Part shown: positions 23,452 to 31,993 of the stretch, piece after piece
Layout: every line of letters starts with the position of its first letter
Position numbering within the stretch: the first letter of the stretch is position 1
Assembly: GCA_964229355.1 (NCBI GenBank)
Contig: CAXRDE010000006.1
Coordinates: 1-37,320, forward strand
DNA length: 37,320 bases
Direction: 5' to 3'
From: CAXRDE01 sp964229355
GTDB lineage: Bacteria > Cyanobacteriota > Sericytochromatia > UBA7694
Translations under genes and position numbers: made by a program
Notes under the pieces: model-generated
What the model was told of the DNA's origin: nothing
Databases searched by the model: none
What the model saw: only the letters and a program-made list of their open reading frames with translations

Positions 23452-23868
23452 ATGTTATTTGAACGCATTAAACAAGACCAATTGAGCGCACGCAAGAACC
23501 GGGACAGCGCCACCACCACTTCCCTTTCTACCTTGATCGGTGAATTGCAACGGAGCGGTGGCAAGGACTTTGACGATGCCCAGGTCATTGGCCTGATTAA
23601 AAAAAACGTTGAGAACCTGCGTGAGAATTTAAGGCTCGATCCCGAGAATGCCAACAATGCCCATATTCAACGTGAAATTGACCTGTTTGAAGCCTACTTA
23701 CCCCGCCAGATGAGCGAAGACGAGCTGCGCGAAGCCATTCGCCAGTTGATTGCCGACGGGGCCACCAGCATCAAAGAACTCATGCCCGCCCTGCAAAACC
23801 ATTACAAAGGCCAATACGACGGTCGCCTGGCCTCGGGTCTGGTGAAAGAAGAACTCGCCAAACTTTAG
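23452..23868 (+). CDS. yqeY: GatB/YqeY domain protein
   Basis: This 138-residue helical protein matches the YqeY family throughout: MLFERIKQDQLSARKNRDS, STLIGELQR, DDAQVIGLIKKNVENLRENL, the LFEAYLPRQMSEDELREAI hinge, and a C-terminal KGQYDGRLASGLVKEEL. The family shares the tRNA-binding tail domain of GatB amidotransferases; free-standing members have an unclear role in tRNA-linked metabolism. The ATG at 23452 is preceded by AGGAGA at 8 bases. A longer frame open from 23092 would run antisense through the AraC gene and is rejected. Confidence 0.93.
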   Translation: MLFERIKQDQLSARKNRDSATTTSLSTLIGELQRSGGKDFDDAQVIGLIKKNVENLRENLRLDPENANNAHIQREIDLFEAYLPRQMSEDELREAIRQLIADGATSIKELMPALQNHYKGQYDGRLASGLVKEELAKL

Positions 23869-23877
23869 TGCAGAGGC

Positions 23878-24900
23878 CTAAAGTTTGATGGGGGTCTTGA
23901 CCTTGCCTCGCTCAGCGTACCAGCGCAATTCATCCCGCAGGGTGTGTTCAATGGGCCGAAAGCTTGCCCCGAGTTCCTGTTGGGCCTTGTGCGAATTGAG
24001 ATGGTGCTTTTCGAGCATCGTCCCGATGCCTTCTCGGGTCATGACCGTGGGCTTGCCCGAAACTTTAGCCCAGAACTCACTCAGGGTCGCCACCCCCATG
24101 ATCACGGCGTTGGGAATCTTGCGGGTCGCGGTTTTGATACCTGCCACCTCGCCAACGGTGCGGCTGAGCTCTTGCAGAGAGAGATATTCTCCCCCCACAA
24201 TATAGCGTTCACCGGATCTACCCTGTTTGACTGCTGCAATCATGGCCTGCGCCACATCACGGGCATCTACGGTGGATGTGCCACCATCAAAATAGCCGGG
24301 CATCTGCCCATTCACAAGATCCAGAATCACCTGACCACTGGCGGTGGGGGCGCTATCGTAAGGCCCCATCATCCAGCCCGGCAGAATCATGACCACGCGC
24401 AGGGCCGGGGCAGGTTGCTGCGCCAAAAAGTCATGTACCTCAGCTTCAGATTCCACCTTGCTTTTAAAATACAGGTTCTTGCGGGCGTAGGGATTGGGCG
24501 GGCTGCTTTCGTCCTGGATTTGCGGATCGATGGTGCCACTGCTGCTGGTGTGCACAAAACAGGCCACGCCCTGGGCCTCGGCAGCGTCAAGCAATTGGCG
24601 GGTGGCCTTTACATTCAAGCGCTTGAGGGTATCCCAGTGATTGCCCGGTTGAAAATACTCGCGAAAGTAAGCGGCGGTATGAAAGACCGCCTCACAACCT
24701 GCCAGAGCCGGCGCAAAAGCGGCCACATCCTCAAGGTCTCCGACCACCAACTCCAGCCCCGCGGGCAACGGGCTCCCAAAAACCGCCGTGGCCTTGGAAG
24801 CTGAACGCACCAGTGCTTTGACAGAGTGACCCGCATTCAGCAATTCAAAAACAAGATTAGAACCCAATAAACCCGTGCTTCCCGTAACAAAATAACGCAT
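23878..24900 (-). CDS. NAD-dependent epimerase/dehydratase (extended SDR)
   Basis: This 340-residue extended SDR belongs to the dihydroflavonol-reductase-like group. It shows the cofactor motif VTGSTGLLGSNLV (residues 5-17), the VVGDLEDV acidic turn (51-58), HTSSSGT with the catalytic serine (116-122), and Tyr143/Lys147 in LYFKSKVESE. It would oxidise or reduce a hydroxyl/keto group with NAD(P); the substrate is unknown. AAGGAG stands 9 bases before the start. A promoter overlapped by a palindrome matching the one before the upstream TetR gene suggests TetR represses it. Confidence 0.92.
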   Translation of the reverse strand: MRYFVTGSTGLLGSNLVFELLNAGHSVKALVRSASKATAVFGSPLPAGLELVVGDLEDVAAFAPALAGCEAVFHTAAYFREYFQPGNHWDTLKRLNVKATRQLLDAAEAQGVACFVHTSSSGTIDPQIQDESSPPNPYARKNLYFKSKVESEAEVHDFLAQQPAPALRVVMILPGWMMGPYDSAPTASGQVILDLVNGQMPGYFDGGTSTVDARDVAQAMIAAVKQGRSGERYIVGGEYLSLQELSRTVGEVAGIKTATRKIPNAVIMGVATLSEFWAKVSGKPTVMTREGIGTMLEKHHLNSHKAQQELGASFRPIEHTLRDELRWYAERGKVKTPIKL

Positions 24901-24942
24901 TCTTCATGCTCCTTTATACCCAATAAATTTGATTTTTAATTT

Positions 24943-24972
24943 ATTATAGTACAAAAAATGACCAACAGTCAT
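24943..24972 (-). promoter_or_regulatory. Promoter of the epimerase gene overlapping a TetR-type operator
   Basis: The -10 TATAAT (24943-24948) and -35 ATGACT (24967-24972) are 18 bases apart on the minus strand. The palindrome at 24953-24977, AAAAAATGAC with its complement around CAACA, covers the -35 and most of the spacer. Its core TGACCAACAGTCAT matches the site at 25661-25674 in 12 of 14 positions. Confidence 0.7.
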
Positions 24973-24992
24973 TTTTTATTGAAAAAAATTTG

Positions 24993-25637
24993 CTAGCGTG
25001 GATTTAGCATACGCAGGCTCAGCTCCAGACAGCTGGCAATCACGGCGTCTGCCGTCACTTTCAACTTGCGCTGAAAATACGGCCCCTTAACGTCGAGCAC
25101 CTGCATCAAGCCATTGAGCTGCCCCCAGAGCACCAGCGCCGTGGGACCTATTTCTAAATCCTGCGCAATACTGCCGTCAGCCTGCCCCTTCTGCAACGCC
25201 AACATCAGCATCTCAAAGCATTTTTCACCGTGATAATGGGCCTCATCCGCATAGCGATCCTGGTCTAAGTGGGTGGTCTCCAGCGTAAAGCAGCGCAGCG
25301 TCATCTGGTAATAATCGGGGTATTCCATCGCAAAAGCGATATACGCCCGACCCAGCGCCTGAACCTGCAGCAAGCCATTGGCTTTAGGCTCAGCAATCAG
25401 GGCCTGCTCCATCATCTCGCGCATCTGTTTTTTGGCGCGCACGTTAATGGCCAAAAACAGGGCCTCTTTATTGCGAAAATACAGGTAAAGAGTGCCCTTA
25501 CTCAGTTCCGTGGCGCGGGCCAGATCGTCCATGGTGACCACGTCAGCACCCTGTTTAAAAAAGATCTGCTCGGCGGTATCCAGAATATACTGGCGCCGTT
25601 GTTCTTTTTCCCGTAGCTTGCGTTCAGCGGTTCCCAT
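24993..25637 (-). CDS. TetR/AcrR-family repressor
   Basis: This 214-residue protein has the TetR N-terminal helix-turn-helix (RQYILDTAEQIFFKQGADVV, LARATELSKGTLYLYFRNKEALF, residues about 15-62), followed by an all-helical ligand-binding domain of normal length. The ligand is unknown. A strong promoter lies upstream, with an operator just downstream of its -10, and a near-identical operator overlies the promoter of the epimerase gene 92 bp downstream. Self-repression plus control of that gene is therefore likely. Confidence 0.94.
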   Translation of the reverse strand: MGTAERKLREKEQRRQYILDTAEQIFFKQGADVVTMDDLARATELSKGTLYLYFRNKEALFLAINVRAKKQMREMMEQALIAEPKANGLLQVQALGRAYIAFAMEYPDYYQMTLRCFTLETTHLDQDRYADEAHYHGEKCFEMLMLALQKGQADGSIAQDLEIGPTALVLWGQLNGLMQVLDVKGPYFQRKLKVTADAVIASCLELSLRMLNPR

Positions 25638-25660
25638 GCCATGCCTGCTTCCCTTATTTC

Positions 25661-25674
25661 TGACCAGCGGTCAT
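25661..25674. promoter_or_regulatory. TetR-type operator upstream of the tetR-like gene
   Basis: TGACCAGCGGTCAT contains a 5-base inverted repeat (TGACC/GGTCA) around AGC. It lies between the -10 box and the start codon of the TetR-family gene and matches the epimerase operator in 12 of 14 positions. Confidence 0.7.
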
Positions 25675-25679
25675 GCTTT

Positions 25680-25710
25680 ATCATAACGGATTCCAGACGT
25701 TCTGTGTCAA
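25680..25710 (-). promoter_or_regulatory. Promoter of the TetR-family gene
   Basis: A consensus -35 TTGACA (25705-25710) and a -10 TATGAT (25680-25685) lie 19 bases apart on the minus strand. The spacing is one or two bases long, which is usual for promoters that need little activity. Confidence 0.6.
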
Positions 25711-25743
25711 CATCGCGGTGTCAGCTCAACCCCGTACATATAT

Positions 25744-28167
25744 TTAGGGGGTGTATTCATAAGCCCCCGATTCAGCATTGGTATTGCCAGTACCTGCAGC
25801 GCCAGGCCTATCATTGTTGATAATGTCTTGGGCTGGTCCCCCCGCAATGCCCGCGATTGTGTTCGCTGTCGCTAAGTTTTTAATACGCAGGCCATCGTCA
25901 GCGGTGCGCGGGATGCCATCAGCGCCGTTGGGGCTGGCTGAGTTCACGAATGGGTCATTGGCTACTGAAGTGCCCAAATTAAAATTACCTTGAGCGTTAT
26001 CGATGGTTTGACCCGTTAATGTGCTGTTCCAGAACAAGACATTTTTTAGTATCGGAGAAGATGAAGCGTTATACATCCCGCCGCCGGAAAAACCAGCCAC
26101 GTTATTCGAGAAAGTCACGTTGTTGAGCACGGGATTTGAGGATACAGTGTTATACATCCCGCCGCCATCATAAGTAGCCGAATTACCGGAGAAAGTCACG
26201 TTAGTCAGTATGGGAGAGCTAGAGATTTGATTATACATTCCGCCGCCTAAACCATTACTACTAGCCACGTTATTCGAGAAGGTCACGTTGTTGAGCACGG
26301 GATTTGAGGATGAAGCGTTATGCATCCCACCGCCATAGCCGCCCAAATAGGCCAAATTACCGGAGAAAGTCACGTTGCTCAGCGTGGGAGAGGATGAAAA
26401 AAGATTATACATTCCGCCGCCCAAATAGGCCGAATTATTGGAGAAGGTCACGTTGGTCAGCGTAGGAGAGGATGAAGCGTTATACATCCCGCCGCCGGAA
26501 TCTTCTCCTTTAGCTCCCTGAACCGTAACCCCCTCTAAAATAGTGTTATTAGCACCTATTACAATAATCTTGGTGTTTTCATCGAGCGTCGAGCCCGGTG
26601 TCGTGTAATTGTCATTACCACTCAGATCGCCAGATAAGATGGTGACAAAATCCGTCAAACTGGCTGTACGAGCAGCGAGAGTGGTTTCTGTACCGGCAAA
26701 GCCACCATAGATATTGACATTGCTCTTGAGCTGAAACGAAACATCTCGGTTACTGGCGTGGGGTGTATATGTACCCGCAGCCATCCAGATCTCATCGCCA
26801 GACCTGGCCGCTGCTAACGCGCTCTGCAAGCTGGTATAGGCATTGTCCCAGGTCGTTCCGGTGTTCGCGCCACCGGCATCATCGTTGACATAAATGCGAC
26901 GAAACACATTAAAACCAGCACTATTGGCACTGGCTCCATTGACCACCGTGATGGGGCCATCGGTAGCTCCTGCGGGCACGGTGGCCGTAATCTGGGTATT
27001 GCTATCAACCGTATAGCTGGCGGCAGTGCCATTAAAGTTAACCGCTGTGGTGCCGGTAAAGCCGGTGCCTGTGATCACGACGCTGACGCCAGCCTCCCCA
27101 CTGCTGGGCGAGATTCCTGAGACATTGAGTACAGGGGCCGCGGTAATCGTGAGGTTAGTGGTGCCGCCTTCGGTCAGACTAATCGAGCCAGCGGGGGATA
27201 CCGTGTAAGTGTAATTGATGGCAGAACTGCCAAAAGCAGAGGCAATGACTTTGAGGCCGGTTCCGGGGGTCGCATTTGTGATCGTACTATTGCCGTTGCC
27301 CAGATTCGTCTGCACCGCTGAGGCCGCGTCCGTGATCTGTACCTGCACCTTATCAGCGCCATTGAGCCCCGATACATTCAGGTTCACCGTAGCACCGTTG
27401 AGACGGTAGTCGCTTTCGGCCAGGCCAATCGGGTTGGTCGCCACCAAATCCGTGGCCAGCAAAGCAGTATTGACCAGCGTGGGGTGCACATCGGCATAGG
27501 TCAAATTGGGGGCGGTGCCGCTGACCCCGGTAATGCGTTCAGCCAAACTGTGTAAACCCGTCAAATTGATGGCGCGGGCACGGGTCTCATGACCGTTCTG
27601 CAAGAGGCCTTTGATGGCTTTGGCGGCTACCGTGGTCTGAAAATTGAGGGTGCCATTCACCGGACTGCTGCTGGTGCTGTGCTCAAGCACTGTGGCCAGG
27701 TCTGCTTGCACAATATTGGTGAGCCCATTTTTGGCCTGCACTTCTACCAGCAATAATTCATCGGGCACAAGATTGTCAAAGGTCAGGTTAATCGTGCCAC
27801 CAGTGTAAGCCACCGTGCCATTCACATCCGCTCCATTGGCGGTATAGCTTTTGCCATGGGAGTCCGTCACGGTGGCCTGCAAACGGGTCGCCGTGCTCAG
27901 ATCCAGCAATTGGGTTTGAAAGTCTGCTTCACTGGATTTAGGGTACAGCTCCAGACTCAACGTCAACTGGTCTCCTTGCAGGCGAACCTGGCCCTGGGCA
28001 TTGGTTTTTTTAATGGCGGGATAGTTGGGCCGGGTAAGGTCATCGCTCTGCGTCTGGTTCAGGCGCAGAGATCTGGCCTCAGTTCGAGGCAAGGTATTGG
28101 GAGGCGGTGACTGTTGGCAGGCGATCAGGGCCATACTCAGGCTCAGCGCAATCGGAATGCGTTTCAT
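25744..28167 (-). CDS. Surface lipoprotein with IPT/TIG and beta-helix domains (A)
   Basis: This 807-residue lipoprotein has lipobox LIAC (Cys17). Residues about 61-293 form a strand-rich region nearly identical to the same region of the next gene upstream. An IPT/TIG immunoglobulin-like domain follows at about 346-422 (ISPSSGEAGVSVVITGTGF). From about 424 comes a right-handed beta-helix of the polymorphic-outer-membrane type, opening with IYVNDDAGG...TTWDNAYTSLQ and DEIWMAAGTYTP. It contains six copies of a GGGMYN/NVTFSNN repeat (about 557-715) and ends with the choice-of-anchor motif GAYEY. It should be a cell-surface adhesin-like or structural protein. It starts 53 bp after its larger paralogue, probably in one operon. 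Confidence 0.9.
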   Translation of the reverse strand: MKRIPIALSLSMALIACQQSPPPNTLPRTEARSLRLNQTQSDDLTRPNYPAIKKTNAQGQVRLQGDQLTLSLELYPKSSEADFQTQLLDLSTATRLQATVTDSHGKSYTANGADVNGTVAYTGGTINLTFDNLVPDELLLVEVQAKNGLTNIVQADLATVLEHSTSSSPVNGTLNFQTTVAAKAIKGLLQNGHETRARAINLTGLHSLAERITGVSGTAPNLTYADVHPTLVNTALLATDLVATNPIGLAESDYRLNGATVNLNVSGLNGADKVQVQITDAASAVQTNLGNGNSTITNATPGTGLKVIASAFGSSAINYTYTVSPAGSISLTEGGTTNLTITAAPVLNVSGISPSSGEAGVSVVITGTGFTGTTAVNFNGTAASYTVDSNTQITATVPAGATDGPITVVNGASANSAGFNVFRRIYVNDDAGGANTGTTWDNAYTSLQSALAAARSGDEIWMAAGTYTPHASNRDVSFQLKSNVNIYGGFAGTETTLAARTASLTDFVTILSGDLSGNDNYTTPGSTLDENTKIIVIGANNTILEGVTVQGAKGEDSGGGMYNASSSPTLTNVTFSNNSAYLGGGMYNLFSSSPTLSNVTFSGNLAYLGGYGGGMHNASSSNPVLNNVTFSNNVASSNGLGGGMYNQISSSPILTNVTFSGNSATYDGGGMYNTVSSNPVLNNVTFSNNVAGFSGGGMYNASSSPILKNVLFWNSTLTGQTIDNAQGNFNLGTSVANDPFVNSASPNGADGIPRTADDGLRIKNLATANTIAGIAGGPAQDIINNDRPGAAGTGNTNAESGAYEYTP
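26035..26500. repeat. Coding tandem repeats of the beta-helix
   Basis: About six imperfect units of some 72-90 bp encode N-V-T-F-S-N-N followed by G-G-G-M-Y-N. Some units are almost identical at the DNA level, for example around 26105-26160 and 26270-26330. Each unit corresponds to a turn of the beta-helix, so unit number may vary between strains by slippage or recombination. Confidence 0.75.
27289..27987. repeat. Duplicated ~700-bp block, copy A
   Basis: This segment of lipoprotein A is nearly identical in DNA to 30960-31655 in lipoprotein B. In a stretch of about 270 bases I count roughly six differences, mostly synonymous. The flanking coding sequence diverges sharply on both sides. Confidence 0.85.
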
Positions 28168-28220
28168 AAGGGTGTTCAGCTTTCTTCAGGTTCTTGGAGG
28201 CATTGCTTTGGCAAGCCAGC

Positions 28221-31200
28221 TCAGGGCAGATACTCATACGCTCCCGGTTCAGGATTGCCCACGCGGGCATTGCCCACAAGATCCGTGGTAAGAACCCCTG
28301 TCGCACTGACCCCCTGGTTAATCAGCGTGGTGGCGCTGGACTTAAGGCGCAGACCGTCATCGGCGGTGAACCAAAGATTATCGGGACCATCGAGATCGGC
28401 GCTATTGACAAAGGGATCAGGCGTAGTGACGCTGAAATTGCCCTGGGCGCTACTCACGGTGACATTGCGATTGTTTTGGTTATAAAACAGGCAATTCGTG
28501 GGCGAAACGGTGGAGGTATTATCGCTCCAGATGCCATCGGATTGGGTAGAAGCAATAGCGGTATTGTGGATAAAACTCACATTATAGAGATTGATCTGAG
28601 AAGTCGATCCGCCGCTGAGCAGGCCACCGGCAGCGCTGTTAGAGGAATTATTGGCAAAGACCACATTGCGCAGCGTGGGTGTAGCATTCCAGGTCGACAG
28701 GCCTCCCCCCGAGTCGTCGGTATGATTGCGATAAAAAATAACGTTTTCATAAATCGGGGAGCCTCCATCGCTAAAGCTACCCGACCGATTATTCATTTGA
28801 AACACCGTGTTTCTGATGGTCGGCGAGGTACTGTAAGCGCTCAGCCCAGCGCCGAGCGCGCCCATAACCTGAACCCCGTCGATCACGGCGTTATCGGCGC
28901 CTAGCACCACATTACGGCTATTGGGGTGAACAAAATTGATCGGGCTAACCGAATAATCGTCATCACCTGCCAGGTCACCACTTAAGACCACCACATGCTG
29001 GGCAAAATCCCGTTGGCTGCGAGCGCTTTCAGAGCCACTAAAGCCGCCATAGAGCGCGACATTTGCTTTGAGCTGAAAGGACACGTTGAAATCACTGGCA
29101 TGGGGCGTATAGGTGCCCTCAGCGATCCAGATTTCGGTTTTACTGACGCCATCGGCGGCGGCCAGGGCCGATTGCAGACTGGTGAAAGCATTGGCCCAGG
29201 AGCTTCCGTTATTGGCTCCACTGGCGTCTTTATCCACCACCAGCACATGGGCAGGCAAAGGCGAGGGAACGAACTCATAAGCACCGGGCTCGGGGTTGCC
29301 ATTGCGCGCGGTGCCCAGAATATCTGTGGTGGGAACGCCCGCACCGCTGACGCCCTGGTTGATCACCGTGCTGGCACTGGCATTAAGGCGCAGGCCATCG
29401 TCCGCCGTGCGCGGAATGCCGTCGGCACCATTGGGGTTAGCGCTATTAACAAAGGGGTCACTGGCGGCTTCAATCACGCCATTGGGGGCATCCAGATTGA
29501 TATAGGTTCGAGAACTGTTCCAAAACAAGACATTTTTTAGCGTGAAGGCAGGATTCGTAACTGAGCTAAAGAAGCCACCATCGGTGGGGGCCGTGTTGTT
29601 CGAAAAGGTGACATTGTTCAGGACAAAGCCATCCGGAATCAATCCGGTATAAATGCCTCCGCCCCTGTTCGTGGCCGAATTATTCGCAAACGTAACATTG
29701 TTCAGAGTGGCTTCGACATACGAATAATTGTACATCCCGCCACCATCGGTGGCGGAATTATTGATAAAGCTCACCCGGTTCAATACGAGGACGCTTGAAA
29801 ATTGATTGGCCATTCCTCCGCCGCTGGGCGCGGAGTTGTTCACAAAGGTGACGTCGGTTAATGTGGGGCGCACAGTGCTCGTTAAATTGCTCATTCCGCC
29901 GCCAACAATACTGGCTGAATTATTGGAGAAGACCACCTGATTCAAGACCGGGGATGACGAGTTATTATTGGACATGCCTCCCCCATAACTTGACGTGTTG
30001 TTTGAAAAAACGACATTGTTCAAGACCGGAGATGACGAGTTATCATTGGATAAGGCCCCGCCAAAATTTAAAGCTTTGTTGTTTATAAAAGTGAGATTCG
30101 TCAAGATGGGAGAAGCACTCACATTGGTCATGCCCGCCCCTTTGTCATCTGGCGATGGTCCAGGAACATTGGCATTTCCCCCTTCAATGGTGAATCCATC
30201 GAGGGTGGCGTTATCGGCCCCTTTGGTAACGTGGTAGCTGTTTTCATCCAGACTTGTGCCCGGGGTGGTGTAATTGTCATTGCCCGCTAAATCTCCGCTC
30301 AGGATCGACACATGATCGTCCAGGTCTGCGGTACGCGCTGCCAGGCTATTCTCAGTACCCGCAAAGCCACCATAAATACTGACGTTTTCTTTGAGCTGAA
30401 ATGAAGCACTGCGATCACTGGCATGGGGCGTATACGTCCCGGCCGCCACCCAAATCTCGTCTTCGGCCTGAGCAACGGACAGCGCATTTTGTAGGCTGGT
30501 ATAGGCATTGGCCCAGCTGGTGCCGTTATTGCTGCCGCTGGCATTGGCCTTAACATGGATGCGGCGATAGAGAAGATCAAAGCTATTGGCGCTGTTGACG
30601 GTACCACCGTTGGTCACACTGACCACACCATCGAGGGCCGCAGGGGGTACAATGGCCGTGATCTCTGTGTTGCTCTGAACAATAAAATTGGCATTGGCCC
30701 CGCCGATGGTCACGGCGGTCGCGCCGGTGAAACCACTGCCCGTGATCACAAGCGTGGTGCCCGCCGGTCCCGCCGCAGGCGAAAAGTTGCTGATGCTCAG
30801 GGCTGGCGCAGCAGTCACCGTGACATTGACGCTGCCCCCTTCGGTGGGGTTAATCGTGGCGGGACTCACGCTGTAGGTATAACTCTGCGCCGGGCTGCCG
30901 AAGGCGCTGGCCGTGATGTGTAGCGGCCCGCCTGGAGTCACGCTGGTCACCTGACGGGTGCCGTTGCCCAGATTCGTCTGCACCGCTGAGGCCGCGTCCG
31001 TGATCTGTACCTGCACCTTGTCAGCGCCATTGAGACCACTGACGTTCAGGTTGACCGTGGCACCGTTGAGACGGTAATCGCTTTCGGTCAGGCCAAGCGG
31101 ATTGGTGGCCACCAAATCCGTGGCCAGCAAGGCAGTATTGACCAGCGTGGGGTGCACATCGGCATAGGTCAAATTGGGAGCCGTGCCACTGACCCCGGTA

Positions 31201-31847
31201 ATGCGTTCAGCCAAACTGTGTAAACCCGTCAAATTGATGGCGCGGGCCCGGGTTTGCTGACCGTTCTGTAAGAGGCCTTTGATGGCTTTGGCAGCCACCG
31301 TGGTCTGAAAGTTAATGCTGGTGTTCACGGGACTGGCGCTGGTGCTGTGCGCAAGCACTGTGGCCAGGTCTGCTTGCACAATATTGGTGAGCCCATTTTT
31401 GGCCTGCACTTCTACCAGCAATAATTCATCGGGCACAAGATTGTCAAAGGTCAGGTTAATCGTGCCGCCAGTGTAAGCCACCGTGCCATTCACGTCCGCT
31501 CCATTGGCGGTATAGCTTTTGCCATGGGAGTCCGTCACGGTAGCCTGCAAACGGGTCGCCGTGCTCAGATCCAGCAATTGGGTTTGAAAGTCTGCTTCAC
31601 TGGATTTGGGGTACAGCTCCAGACTCAGCGTCAGCTGGCCTTCTTGCAGGCGAACCTGGCCGTGGGCGGTGTGTTTTTCAAGGGCAGGATAACTCACGCG
31701 GGGTGTGTCGCGCTGGGTACTGACCACAGGCAGGCTCTGTGCCGTGTTCAGGGTAGCCGTGAGCTGAGAAGCTGTGGGTTGCACGGCCTGGGGTTGGCAA
31801 GCCGCCAAAAGACACACAGCCAGCATAAAGGGGGGGGAATGTTTCAT
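28221..31847 (-). CDS. Surface lipoprotein with IPT/TIG and two beta-helix modules (B)
   Basis: This 1208-residue lipoprotein (lipobox LLAAC, Cys17) is the larger paralogue of the gene at 25744-28167. Residues about 65-296 are nearly identical between them. A diverged IPT/TIG domain follows at about 348-425 (FSPAAGPAGTTLVITGSGF). Two complete beta-helix modules come next, at about 428-860 and 862-1208, each opening with a V.ASG.NNG.SWANA.TSLQ segment and an AEGTYTPHAS-type strand and closing with PEPGAYE. The first has about seven GGGM(Y/S)N repeat turns; the second is more diverged. GGAGA lies 8 bases before the start. A surface-exposed adhesive or enzymatic beta-helix is likely; no catalytic residues are recognisable. 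Confidence 0.9.
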   Translation of the reverse strand: MKHSPPFMLAVCLLAACQPQAVQPTASQLTATLNTAQSLPVVSTQRDTPRVSYPALEKHTAHGQVRLQEGQLTLSLELYPKSSEADFQTQLLDLSTATRLQATVTDSHGKSYTANGADVNGTVAYTGGTINLTFDNLVPDELLLVEVQAKNGLTNIVQADLATVLAHSTSASPVNTSINFQTTVAAKAIKGLLQNGQQTRARAINLTGLHSLAERITGVSGTAPNLTYADVHPTLVNTALLATDLVATNPLGLTESDYRLNGATVNLNVSGLNGADKVQVQITDAASAVQTNLGNGTRQVTSVTPGGPLHITASAFGSPAQSYTYSVSPATINPTEGGSVNVTVTAAPALSISNFSPAAGPAGTTLVITGSGFTGATAVTIGGANANFIVQSNTEITAIVPPAALDGVVSVTNGGTVNSANSFDLLYRRIHVKANASGSNNGTSWANAYTSLQNALSVAQAEDEIWVAAGTYTPHASDRSASFQLKENVSIYGGFAGTENSLAARTADLDDHVSILSGDLAGNDNYTTPGTSLDENSYHVTKGADNATLDGFTIEGGNANVPGPSPDDKGAGMTNVSASPILTNLTFINNKALNFGGALSNDNSSSPVLNNVVFSNNTSSYGGGMSNNNSSSPVLNQVVFSNNSASIVGGGMSNLTSTVRPTLTDVTFVNNSAPSGGGMANQFSSVLVLNRVSFINNSATDGGGMYNYSYVEATLNNVTFANNSATNRGGGIYTGLIPDGFVLNNVTFSNNTAPTDGGFFSSVTNPAFTLKNVLFWNSSRTYINLDAPNGVIEAASDPFVNSANPNGADGIPRTADDGLRLNASASTVINQGVSGAGVPTTDILGTARNGNPEPGAYEFVPSPLPAHVLVVDKDASGANNGSSWANAFTSLQSALAAADGVSKTEIWIAEGTYTPHASDFNVSFQLKANVALYGGFSGSESARSQRDFAQHVVVLSGDLAGDDDYSVSPINFVHPNSRNVVLGADNAVIDGVQVMGALGAGLSAYSTSPTIRNTVFQMNNRSGSFSDGGSPIYENVIFYRNHTDDSGGGLSTWNATPTLRNVVFANNSSNSAAGGLLSGGSTSQINLYNVSFIHNTAIASTQSDGIWSDNTSTVSPTNCLFYNQNNRNVTVSSAQGNFSVTTPDPFVNSADLDGPDNLWFTADDGLRLKSSATTLINQGVSATGVLTTDLVGNARVGNPEPGAYEYLP
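30960..31655. repeat. Duplicated ~700-bp block, copy B
   Basis: This is the partner of 27289-27987, in the same orientation and about 3.67 kb apart. The pair could recombine to delete or amplify the intervening sequence. Confidence 0.85.
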
Positions 31848-31993
31848 GAATCTGTCTCCAGCGAAGTGTTCAAGCGTTTATCTCACAGCCTAGCCAGCGC
31901 TCAAGTCAAGCTCAAGAGAAACTGAACAATGACCCCATAAAAAGTGAATTTACGACAATGAGTAGACAATTGAAGCAAAGAGAAACCCCGTGA

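Noticed and set aside
24953..24977. Intrinsic terminator after the TetR gene
   Set aside because: The stem has few G/C pairs, and its core matches the second TetR operator and overlies a good promoter, so an operator explains it better.
26035..31000. CRISPR array in the repeat-rich lipoprotein region
   Set aside because: The repeats stay in frame, encode beta-helix turns and lack regular unique spacers; no cas genes are present.
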